Shown here one piece after another: positions 1 through 11,929 of a stretch of 64,000 bases of DNA. Origin of the DNA: Closterium sp. Naga37s-1. Lineage: Eukaryota; Streptophyta; Zygnematophyceae; Desmidiales; Closteriaceae. A program made the position numbers and the translations under genes. Under the pieces are notes generated by a model. The model saw only the letters and a list, made by a program, of their open reading frames with translations. It made no database searches and was not told where the DNA came from. Positions within the stretch are counted from its first letter, which is position 1. The number at the start of each line of letters is the position of its first letter. The stretch spans positions 632,501 through 696,500 of the forward strand of contig CANJKZ010000398.1 of NCBI GenBank assembly GCA_947471745.1, given 5' to 3'.

Positions 1-430
1 TCCCATCACTGCCATCTCACCTTGGCTCCCATCACTGCAATCTCACCTTGGCTCCCATCACTGCCATCTCACCTTGGCTCCCATCACTGCAATCTCACCT
101 TGGCTCCCATCACTGCAATCTCACCTTGGCTCCCATCACTGCAATCTCACCTTGGCTCCCATCACTGCCATCTCACCTTGGCTCCCATCACTGCCATCTC
201 ACCTTGGCTCCCATCACTGCCATCTCACCTTGGCTCCCATCACTGCAATCTCACCTTGGCTCCCATCACTGCAATCTCACCTTGGCTCCCATCACTGCAA
301 TCTCACCTTGGCTCCCATCACTGCCATCTCACCTTGGCTCCCATCACTGCCATCTCACCTTGGCTCCCATCACTGCCATCTCACCTTGGCTCCCATCACT
401 GCCATCTCACCTTGGCTCCCATCACTGCAA
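1..430 (-). repeat. 26-bp tandem array copying the exon 18 donor junction, about 16 copies
   Basis: On the minus strand the unit is GCAGTGATGGGAGCCAAG followed by GTGAGATT or GTGAGATG. The first 18 bases are the last six codons of PCCB exon 18 (AVMGAK) and the rest is the intron start with its GT. Each unit therefore presents another 5' splice site. Units differ mainly at one C/A position. The array runs off the left edge. The length of 26 is not a multiple of three, so a later donor would shift the frame unless three units are added. Confidence 0.95.
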
Positions 431-1240
431 TCTCTGCGGATGGCCACGCGTAGTTGGCGTCCCCCCTCAGGTGCTTGGAACTCATGACTGCACCGGGTGG
501 GGTGGGATGGGGCAGGGAGGAGCGGGGCAGGGCGGGGCGGGATGGGGTGGGGTGGGGCGGGGTGGGGTGGGTGGCCAAGAGAGGAGGGGCGAGGTGAGCA
601 GTAAGGCAAGGCAGCACGACGTCACCCGTCAGGTGCTTAGAGGTCATCATTGCAGGAAAGAGGGAGGTGTTTGGCAGGGGCAGGGGGAGAAATGGTTGAG
701 AAGCAAAGAGCAGAGGCCATTGTCACCCGTCAGGTGCTTGGAGGCCACGGCTCCCCATTACACCTTGGAGGCCACGGCTCCCCATTACACCTTGGAGGCC
801 ACGGCTCCCCATTACACCTTGGAGGCCACGGCTCCCCATTACACCTTGGAGGCCACGGCTCCCCATTACACCTTGGAGGCCACGGCTCCCCATTACACCT
901 TGGAGGCCACGGCTCCCCATTACACCTTGAAGGCCACGGCTCCCCATTACACCTTGGAGGCCACGGCTCCCCATTACACCTTGGAGGCCACGGCTCCCCA
1001 TTACACCTTGGAGGCCACGGCTCCCCATTACACCTTGGAGGCCACGGCTCCCCATTACACCTTGGAGGCCACGGCTCCCCATTACACCTTGCGAGTGATA
1101 ACAGTCAGCTGGGGAACCGTGGCCTCTGCATGTGTGTGTAAACATCAATTGCACCGTATAGCCCCTCGCACACACATGGACACCATACGGCACACACGCA
1201 CACACGCACATACGCTCGCACGCACGCACGCACGCACACA

Positions 1241-1298
<58 letters not shown>

Positions 1299-4200
1299 AT
1301 ACAACTCACACGCACGCACGCACGCGCACTCACACACACACGCTCACACGCACTCATACTCATATGCAACTCATATGTCTTTTCCTGCTTCTCTCACCGT
1401 CGTATGCCCCCCCATACGCCTTGCGAGTGATGACAGTGAGCTTGGGCACCGTGGCCTCTGCATACGCATACAGCAGCTTCGCCCCCTGCCTGATGATGCC
1501 ATTGTGCTCCTGCTCCGTGCCTGCAGGGGCAGAGACGCACAGCACACACATGGACACACTTCAACACAAGTGATACGCATTTATGATACCACAGAGTGCA
1601 GCAGCTTCGCCTCGTGCCTCGTGATGCCATTATGCTCCTGATCCGTGCCTGCCCAGTTCAGTGCCCACACATGTGGGCACACAAGACATACATGCATGCA
1701 TGTGCGCACACATGACATAGATGCATGCATGTGCGCACACATGACATAGATGCATGCATGGACACGTAAGGAGGCACACAGAGACACATCAGAGACAAGT
1801 GAGGACACATGTAATGACGCACAGCAGAGAATCATGCACATGTGCCAATGCATGCTGCAGCTTTGCCCCTGCCTGCCCGATAATGCTCCTGTGATTGTGT
1901 GACAATAGCCGGATGTGAGTTTTCAGTCAACTACAAAATCACCTCCGTGCCTGCAGGGGCGGGTGGATAGCAGGGGCGGGTGAATAAGCGCGAACACACA
2001 CAGGGCATGCGCGAATGCACGCGAACACATGTACTCATGCATGCTGCAGCTGTGTTTGTAGTTTGAGTTGACTTGAAACACACATGAAAGCACACAACAC
2101 GCATGTGTATATAATCAAGCACGGTTTCATGTGACGATGCATGGAACCATGGGATGGAAGCACGGTACCTGGGAGGAAGCCAGCACGGTACCGGGGAGGA
2201 AGCCAGCATGGTACCGGGGAGGAAGTCAGCACGGTACCGGGGAGGAAGCCAGCACGGTACCTGGGAGGAAGCCTGGGACGTCGACGAATGTGAGGATGGG
2301 GATGTTGAACGCATCGCAGAAGCGCACGAAGCGAGCTCCCTGCAGTCATGTGGTGCGAAACCATGCCATGCCACAGCAAGTTATGCCATGCGGTAAGGTG
2401 ATGACATGACGTACAATGTTGTAACATAGCAGTGCAGTTGATCAAATGCCACAGCATTGCGCATGCAGAGCAGAGATAACGAGTTGAAGCACATGTGTGT
2501 TCGAAATAGTATCAACACAGCCATTCCTTTGGTGCTTCACTGTTACATCTAATCACATTGTGTCACCACTTTTAACCTTGTAGAACCACATTTTACCACA
2601 CTACTTGTGTTCAATTCGTGCTGCTCCCTTGCCAAATTCCCACCACATCACATATAGCGCCACACAATGCCTTGCAGAACCACAAGTCCCCAAGATCGAG
2701 GCGTTGGTACCCAGGCACCCACCCAGTCTGCTCCTTGGGTTTCATTGATTGACCACTCTGATCCCACATGGAATGCCGGACCACCAGAGCAACACACCTG
2801 TAGTGCCTTATTCATTCTAGTAGCTTACCATGCAACCCCACAGTTCACATTGATAGAGGTGTTGATATCATGGGATCCAGCCTCTTCCTTGGGCTGATTC
2901 ACATCTTTGATTCAGCAGGTAACGCTGTAACTCATCATAGCACCACAACCATGCAAACCACAGTTCACCTTGATGGAGGCGTTGATATCGAGGCAGCCCG
3001 CCTGCTCCTTGGGCTGATTCGCCACCACTCCCACCGTGCCCCCGTCCAGCCTCTGATGGCGCCCAGATGGGGGGAAGATGGGGGGGGATGGGGGGGAGAT
3101 GGGGGGGAAATTGGAAGGAGATACAGGAGATAGGGGAAAGATGGGGGGAAGTTGCGGAAAGAGCAACCGAGAAGGAAGGCAAGGGAGCAGAGATCAGTGT
3201 CGATTGACAATCAATTGCCATCATTTTGTTCTTTAGAATGACGCTGTGTTCTGTTCCATCCAAGCATATGCATCAGCTGCAGTTGACCGGGAGGATCAAC
3301 CAGCATTGACCAGCATTGACCAGCATTGACCAGCATTGACCGGCATTGACCGGCATTGAATGACCAGCATAGAAATGACCGGCATTGACTAGGGTTGACC
3401 AGGATAGACTCACCGCGAATCCAATGAGGATGTTGCGTGCAAAGCCGCCCTGCACCTCAAACATCTCCCCATCGTCCACCACCTGATGATGCCGAGGACG
3501 AGGAGGGGGGTAGGTGTGGTATGGGGACAAGGGGATATGGGGGGAAAGCGGGAGAGGATATGGGCTCCCTGCTTAGAAGCCGTCCTGCACGTCAACCGTC
3601 TCCCCATGGTCCAGGCAAAGACAGAGGGATGCGAGAAGAGGAGGGGAGGGTGGTGAGGGTGTGCGGAGTGGGGTGTGCATCCAGGCAACGCCGCCCGGCA
3701 CCTCGCGTGTCGTCCAGCACCTGAAGAAAAAGGGCGAGGGAGGAAGGGTAATGCAGGGGAGGGCGGTGAGGGTGGTGAGGGTGGTGGGGGGGAGCGAGGC
3801 GTGTGCATGCATGCCTTGGCTACCAGCATGTGAGCAGCTCAGATGATCTCCACCGTGCTGTTTGACCTGACAAGTCCTTCCACCCTATGACGGTCACAGG
3901 TGGTGCCATTTGTAGTCTTACGCAGTCCATGCAGTCAGATATGCCTCCCATTGCCACAACCCGGCCTGCTCGATGATCCTTGCATGCAGTTTTGGATCCC
4001 TCCTCCCCTCCACCCCCACTCCTCCACCCGCCACCCGCAGAGTCCCACACAGACAACTATCGATACGCCTCACGGCAACAACCCCACCCTGTCGTCTGCA
4101 GTGTTGGGTCCCTCTATCCCTCCACTCTACCCATGCCATACGCAGTCCCATGCCTGCAGACAGTCACAGGAACCATGGATACGCCTCACTGCCTCGCGGC

Positions 4201-6936
4201 CCCACCCCACCTGCTCGATAGTCTCCTCTCCACCGTGTCGTACGCCGTGTTGGGGTCTTCCAGCCTTCCACCCGTGCAGTGCCCCCACCCGTACTGTGCC
4301 CCCACCCGTGCTCTGCCCCCACCCGTGCTCTGCTCCCACCCGTGCTCTGCCCCCACCCGTGCTGTGCCCCCACCCGTGCTCTGCCCCCACCCGTGCAGTG
4401 CCCCCACCCGTGCAGTGCCACGCAGTCACGACAACTATAGCCCATAGGTGAGTCTCACTGCAGGCTCGAACATACACCCCGTCCCACCCCACCTGCTCGA
4501 TAATCCCCACCATGTGGTCAGCAGTGCTGGGGTCCCTCCCCTCCACCCATGCCACGCGCACTCACACCTGCACTGCACATACGCCTCAGCCTCCCCCACC
4601 TGCTCGATAAACCCCATCCCCCACCATGTTGTATGCCGCCTTGGGGTCCTTCCAGCCTACAGGTTGGGTGCATCAAAGGTACACTCACTACAGGCTACAG
4701 CCGCACCTGCTCAATGATCTCCACCATGTCGTATGCAGTGTTGGGGTCTCTATGTCTATCCCTCCACTCTAACCCAGCCCATACGTGTCACTCACTACAA
4801 GAGCCTCACCTGCTCCATGATTCCCCTCCACCATGCCGTGTGCCGTGTTGGGGTCCTTCCCACAGTCACAACAAGTGTAGATGCAACAACCTCACCCCAC
4901 CCCACCCCATCCCACCCCATCCCACCCCATCCCATCCCATCCCACCCCACCCCACCCCACCTGCTCGATGATCTCCACCATGTCGTATGCCGTGTTGGGG
5001 TCCCGCGGCACAGCAAAGTCCAGCGACGGCGTCACACGCTTGCTGTGGCGTGTGGACGAAGCGGGGGGGAAGGGGGGGGGGGGGGGGGGGTGTGGAAGAG
5101 AGCGGAAGGGGGAGGGGGAGGGGGAGGGGGAAGGGGGGAACGGTGTTGGGGTTGCGGAGCACAGCAGAGTCCAGAGATGGGAGGACGAGGTTGCTGTGGT
5201 GTGACTGTGTGGGGAGGGTTGGGAAAAGAAGAGGGGGTGAGGAGACGGTAGAGGGAGAGGAAGAGAAGGGAGGGAGGACGAGGGGAGGCGAAAGGGAGAG
5301 GGAGGGGAGGCAAAAGAGCGAGGGAGAGGAGGAAAATGAGGGGCGTTAATTAGACAGGGAGCACTGTGTTGGGGAGCACTGTGTTGGGGAGCACTGTGTT
5401 GGGGAGCACTGTGTTGGGGAGCACTGTGTTGGGGTTACGAGGCACAGAAAAGACCAGCGAGGGAGAGCAAGGTCGCTGGAGTTAGGGGGGGGGAGGGAGT
5501 GGACGGGGAAGGAGGAGAGGGAGGGGAAGGGAAAGGCGGAGGGGGGGTTGAAGGGGAAGGGGAAGCGGGAGGGGGTGGGAATTGGAAGAGGAAGGGGGAG
5601 GGGGGATGAAAGGAGAAGGGGGAGGGGAAGGGCGGGGAATCGGAAGGGGGAGGGAGGGGGAACACAGTGCTGGGGACACGAGGCACAGCAGCATAGGGAG
5701 CAAAGGCGATGCAGTTGGTGAGTGCGGTGGATGCAGCACAAGTTTGTTACAGGGGGGAGAGAAGGGGCGTGGGGCGTGGGGTTACTTGCATAGACAGGGG
5801 GAGAAAAATGGAAGAGGGGGTGAAAGCAGTGGGGAAAGGACTGGAGACTGTAAAGGTAGAGTGGAGCGAGTTGGAATAGAGGGCGAGGCCCTATCAATGG
5901 CCTCATGGAGAAGCACCTCCTCTAGGTGACTCACGGGGAGTCGAAGTTGGGTCGCAAGGGTGGCGCATGCTGATTGGACAGCGGCAGGAAGTCAAAGAGG
6001 TCCCGGATCCTGAAGGCAGAGAGAGGGGAGGGCGCGAGGAGAGGAGGGCATGAGTGGTGGAGCATGAGTGGTGGAGCATCAACGAATGCTCTTGTGTGCA
6101 GCATCAGAGCATTAGCGTAACCCACACCACACCACACCACACAACACCACACCATACCACACCACACCACACCACACCACACCACACCACACCACACCAC
6201 ACCACACCACACCACCGTGCATTGCAAGGGCGTCCACCTCGTTGTGATAGGCGGGCGGGCGGGGTGCACCACTCCTCCTGACTTGAGCTGTACATCCGCG
6301 CTGCCCCTCCTGGCTCGTCGAGATGGAGAGGCATCAAGGACGCATGCATGAACGTACCCAGACCACACCACACCTACCTCATCTCACCACACCACACCGC
6401 ACCACACCGCACTGCACCGCACCTTGCGAGAGCATCGAGTTCGTTGTCATACGCCAGGTGCACCACTCCTGACTTGGACTGCACGTCTGCTCCCCCCAGC
6501 TCATCCTGTGCAAGGAGTGTGGGGATACACGACTGAGAAAGCTCAAGCAGAGGAGTCATCATTCTCTCATGTTTGCAGTTGGCAAAGCTAGTGCGTGAAG
6601 TAGGCCTGACAAGTCACTAGGCAGTGCGTGAACACGAGCCACCCGGGAAGAGCAGCGAGAAAGAGCTTCTGTTAAAAAAAAGGTTACACAGCACGAGGGA
6701 GTGGGGAAGAGCAGGCCTCAAACGTGAGTGACATCCCAAGTGACACACATACCCGAGTGACACACATACCCGAGTGACACACATACCCGAGTGACACACA
6801 TACCCGAGTGACACACATACCCGAATGACACGCATAGTGACACACAGAGTGACACGCATACCCGAGTGACATCCTCAAACGTGACTTGCTTCACCACGTC
6901 AGGCCCCGTGACAAACATGTAGGCCGTGCCTCGAGT
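411..6936 (-). CDS. PCCB: PCCB exons 10-18: C-terminal carboxyltransferase half
   Basis: Exon 10 carries [19 protein letters not shown], exon 11 [20 protein letters not shown], exon 12 [13 protein letters not shown], exon 13 [17 protein letters not shown], exon 14 [10 protein letters not shown], exon 15 [20 protein letters not shown], exon 16 [20 protein letters not shown] plus PGFLP, exon 17 [20 protein letters not shown] plus GGAYD, and exon 18 [20 protein letters not shown] plus MGAK. The GGAYD aspartate is the position linked, in bacterial homologues, to preference for propionyl- over acetyl-CoA. Exon 18 runs into a 26-bp array that repeats its own 3' end and donor, so the donor actually used there is ambiguous. 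Confidence 0.88.
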
Positions 6937-9900
6937 CTGGGGAGAGGCATTGAGGAGGGGGGAATGCAGGAAGGGGGAATGCATGAAGGGGGAATGGAGG
7001 AGGGCGGAATGCAGAAGGGGGGAATGCAGGAGGGAGGTCAATCGGACAACTGACAAGGGCATGAACAGCAAAGAGTGTGCTTCACATCACACCATGTCAG
7101 GCCCCCTCACAAAAACGTGCGCCGTGCCCCGGGAGTGCATGAGGAATGCTGGAGGCAGGTCAAGCGGATAAGTGACAGCAGAGCAGCGAGCAGCAGAGAA
7201 CGTGCTTCAGCATGCCAGGCACCATCACACACATGTGCACCGTCACACACATGTGCACCGTCACACACATGTGCACCGTCACACACATGCGCACCGTCAC
7301 ACACATGTGCACCGTCACACACATGTGCACCGTCACACACATGCGCACCGTCACACACATGTGCACCGTCACACACATGTGCACCGTCACACACATGCGC
7401 ACCGTCACACACATGCGCACCGTCACACACATGTGCACCGTCACACACATGTGCACCGTCACACACATGCGCACCGTCACACACATGTGCACCGTCACAC
7501 ACATGCGCACCGTCACACACATGTGCACCGTCACACACATGTGCACCGTCACACACATGCGCACCGTCACACACATGTGCACCATCACACACATGCGCAC
7601 CGTCACACACATGTGCACCGTCACACACATGCGCACCGTCACACACATGTGCACCGTCACACACATGTGCACCGTCACACACATGCGCACCGTCACACAC
7701 ATGTGCACCGTCACACACATGCGCACCGTCACACACATGTGCACCGTCACACACATGTGCACCGTCACACACATGTGCACCGTCACACACATGTGCACTG
7801 TGCCACGGGTCTGCATGGAAAATGCAGGAGGCAGGTCATTGTTTTTAAGGATCCTCAAGATCTGAGCACAAGCACTGCGAGAGCAGAAATGGCTTGCTTC
7901 CATCTCCTCCCCCATCTTCCGCTCCTCTCCCCCCTTCTCATTTCAACGGCAGAGCAGTGCATGCAAGCATCTCACCACTCGCCACCGAATCTCACCAATT
8001 TTCATCAAATCCCATCTCACCATGGCCACGAAATCCGTGAGAGCAGGCGAGTAGACAGCACCACCTGCAGGGATAGTTGGGGACAACCAGGGTTAGACAG
8101 AAGACAACATACAAACACAAGGTGGATGGGTGGAATACATGGCACAGCAAGGCACAGCGACGTATGGCGCGCAGAAATGTGCGGTGAGGCAGCACAGCAC
8201 ATCCCATCCCATCCCATCCCATCCCATCCCATCCCATCCCATCCCATCCCATCCCATCCCATCCCATCCCATCCCATCCCATCCCATCCCATCCCATCAC
8301 ATCACCTCCCATCCCATTGCATCACATCACATCACATCACATAACACATCACAATATATAACATGTTACAACCCTCGATAGCCATATCGCCTGCACTGCT
8401 CATAGCCTCGGGAGGGTCTATCCATGAGGCGCCTCAAAATGAGTTCCCCAAGCCCCAGCCGCCAGTCACCTGCACATTGCGCCCCAGCCCACATAACTGG
8501 TGCATTGCCCACCACCCGCCAGCCCCCACCCCCCACCCCCCACCCCCCAGCCCCCGGGCAGCAGCCCCCAGCCCCCATTGAGGTGACCTGCGCAGGGCCC
8601 CATGATGAGGGAGAGCTGCGGAATGACTCCCGATGCCAGCACGTTCAGCTGCACGAGTGGGGGAGGGGGGAGAGGCAGGGGCGGAAGAGGAGGGAGAAGC
8701 GGCGGCGAGAGAGGCAAGGGGGGGAGAAAGGAACAAATAAGCCTCGAGACAAATGGCCCCATGATGAGGGACAGCTGGGGAATGACTCCCGAGGCCAACA
8801 CGCTTAGCTGCGTGGAGGGGCAGGGGGAGGGGGGGGGAAGGGGAGAGCGGGAGAGGAGAGAGACAAGGGGGAAAGGAGGAGTGTTTATCAGCTTCTCTAC
8901 TCGCATCACCTGGCGTGGCTGGCCTGGCCCTGCACGTTGCTTGACTCCACTGCCAGAACAGAGGGCCACCCATCCACCCAGCCGCAATGAGAAAGAAAGC
9001 AGAGCTCCCATCAGATCCCCTCCGCCCCCCTTCAGATCCCCTCCGCCCCCCTTCAGATCCCCTCCATCCCCCATCAGATCCCCTCCATCCCCCATCAGAT
9101 CCCCTCCATCCCCCGCCTACACAAAGCGAAGGGAGCAACTTTGAGTCTCACCTGAAACACGTTGGCATAGCCGGCGAGCGACACAACGCCCTCCTGAATG
9201 CGCGCTCCCCCCGAATCGTTGATGCCTATGACCTGTGACTCGTTCATGCATGGCATGGGAAGACATGTTGTGAGGCAGGGAGGGAGGGTGATGTGAGGGG
9301 TCATGGTGTGAGGGTGGGGGCATATGAAACAACAGTAAGCAACACGGGTGGCGATCGGAGGGAACGGTGCAAGGCGAGATAAACACAGGATTTCAGATTG
9401 TTATTATGACGTGAATGAAGGACTGCTGAATAAACGAAAAATAGGAAGAACTGGTGTTTGCGGGGTCAGAGGGAGGCTTACGGGTGCTCCCACACGCATT
9501 GCCTTCTCCATGATCTGCGCGGTGGGATGGGGAGATGGGGGAGCGGGGAGGGGGAGAGCGGGGCGGGGAGGGGGAGAGCGGGAAGGGGGAGAGCGGGGAT
9601 GGGAGGAGTGGGTATGAAGAGAGCGGGGAGGGGGAGAGAGGGGAGGGGGAGAGTGCAGAGGGGGGGAGTGGAGAGGGGGAGAGAGGGGAGGGGGAGAGTG
9701 CAGAGGGGGGGAGTGGAGAGGGGGAGAGAGGGGAGGGGGAGAGTGCAGAGGGGGAGAGTGGAGTTTGGGGAGGCGGAGAGAGGAGGGGGTGGGAGAAAAT
9801 ATTTCCGAAAAATTGTTCCCAGTCGACAGAATCAACCTCCCAGTTGACTGAATCGACCTCCCAGTTGACTGAATCGACCTCCCAGTTGACTGAATCGACC

Positions 9901-11895
9901 TCCCAGTTGACTGAATCGACCTCCCAGTTGACTCAATCGACCTCCCAGTTGACTCAATCGACCTCCCAGTTGACTCAATCGACCTCCCAGTTGACTCAAT
10001 CGACCTCCCAGTTGACTCAATCGACCTCCCAGTTGACTCAATCGACCTCCCAGTTGACTCAATCGACCTCCCAGTTGACTCAATCGACCTCCCAGTTGAC
10101 TGAACTGACCTTGCACTGATTGGACTTTGATATCTTGCCCCCATGGGTGGCTCACCTTGACTATCTTGCTCACCTTCACTATCTTGCTCACCTTCACTAT
10201 CTTGCTCACCTTCACTATCTTGCTCACCTTCACTATCTTGCTCACCTTCACTATCTTGCTCACCTTCACTATCTTGCTCACCTTCACTATCTTGCTCACC
10301 TTCACTATCTTGCTCACCTTCACTATCTTGCTCACCTTCACTATCTTGCTCACCTTCACTATCTTGCTCACCTTCACTATCTTGCTCACCTTCACTATCT
10401 TGCTCACCTTCACTATCTTGCTCACCTTCACTATCTTGCTCACCTTCACTATCTTGCTCACCTTCACTATCTTGCTCACCTTCACTATCTTGCTCACCTT
10501 CACTATCTTGCTCACCTTCACTATCTTGCTCACCTTCACTATCTTGCTCACCTTCACTATCTTGCTCACCTTCACTATCTTGCTCAGCTTCACTATCTTG
10601 CTCACCTTCACTATCTTGCTCACCTTCACTATCTTGCTCACCTTCACTATCTTGCTCACCTTCACTATCTTGCTCGCATGGGTCTCCGATAAGCTGCCTC
10701 CAAACACGGTGAAGTCCTGGCTGAACACAAACACCAGCCTGCGGTGGGGTGTGGTGCGGTGAGGTGAGGTGAGGTGTGGTGTGGGGAGGATAGGAGACGA
10801 GAGACAGGGGTGGGAAGCTCGTGTGTGAGGAGGATAATGTAGATGAAAGAAACACACTAGCATGAGGCGCATCACTGTGGGGTCTTGGCTTAACACAAAC
10901 ACCAGCGTGCAGTGTGAATGAGGAGGAGAGTAGGGGAAGCAAGTGCGCGGGGATCAACCAAATCAGCCCACGTCCCACCCCATCCACTCTACCATGAGCA
11001 CGAGAGAGTCTCTCGGAGAGACAGCCCTATGAAGTGAAGGGGGCAGCAGCAGTGGGAGTGAATGGAGCAGTGAAGAGGGAACATGCGGAGCACACCAGCG
11101 GCTCAATACTGAACGTTCTGACCAGTCTTAAACGCCGCAACCACAGCACGCTGTTTCCCTAACCACTTAATCTGACTTGCTACCACCACGACTGCATCTT
11201 ATCCCACGTGCAACTAGGCTTAAGTTGAATCCACAATAGAGCAGAGGTTACAATGGAGGCAAGTTTAGAATAGAGCACTTACCTCCCATTGATGGTGCCG
11301 CTGCCAGTCACAACGCCTGGCAGCAGGTGGGTGGATACGGGAGGGAGAGGGAGCGAACGGGAAATAGAGTGACAAAACGTTGATTGGCCTTTGCTGCCAC
11401 TCACGACATGTGGCAGAACATGGCAACACGTGGCAGAATGGGTTCCGTGGGTGAATAAGAGACGGCGGAGAAAGGAAGCAAGAGAGGGGACGAATGGTTC
11501 GCTTGTGGCATGCGAGGACTGGAAGCTAGACAGGAGGGGCTGAGGGGAGGAGGGAGGGGGTGAGGGAGGGGGTGAGGGAGGGAGGGAGGGAGGGAGCGAG
11601 GGAGAGAGGCAGGGAGGCAGGGAGGGACGGAGGCAGGGAGGGAGGGAGGCAGGGAGGGAGGGAGGGAGGGAGGCAGGGAGGGAGGGAAGGAGGTACGTTC
11701 CGTCTACCACAACTCCCTTCAATCAGCGTTTCATCTCTCACCAACCACGTGGCATCTCCCCCCCCAGCGTTTCATCTCTCACCACCCGTGTTTCATGTCT
11801 CACCATCGCCTGCAATCTGCGTTTCATCCATGCCAAAGTCCCGACAGCGATGCTGCACCAACATGTCTGCAGCACCGCACAGCGCACAGGGGGAA

Positions 11896-11929
<34 letters not shown>

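Noticed and set aside
22-1430. Long reading frames of 140-460 codons in several frames over 1-1430
   Set aside because: They read through 26-bp and 27-bp tandem arrays with alternative start codons. The same DNA is intron and exon sequence of the minus-strand PCCB gene.
7172-8344. 390-codon HTHVHR and 257-codon APSHTC repeat proteins
   Set aside because: These are frames of an 18-bp array inside intron 9; their flanks are intron, and no codon bias or domain supports them.
8754-8807. Second exon 8 as a mutually exclusive alternative exon
   Set aside because: The copy has an acceptor but no GT donor at its end and would not restore the GPCAGG loop; listed as a decayed duplicate instead.
7215-10677. 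CRISPR-like arrays
   Set aside because: Repeats are directly abutting with no unique spacers and derive from exon ends; the context is eukaryotic.
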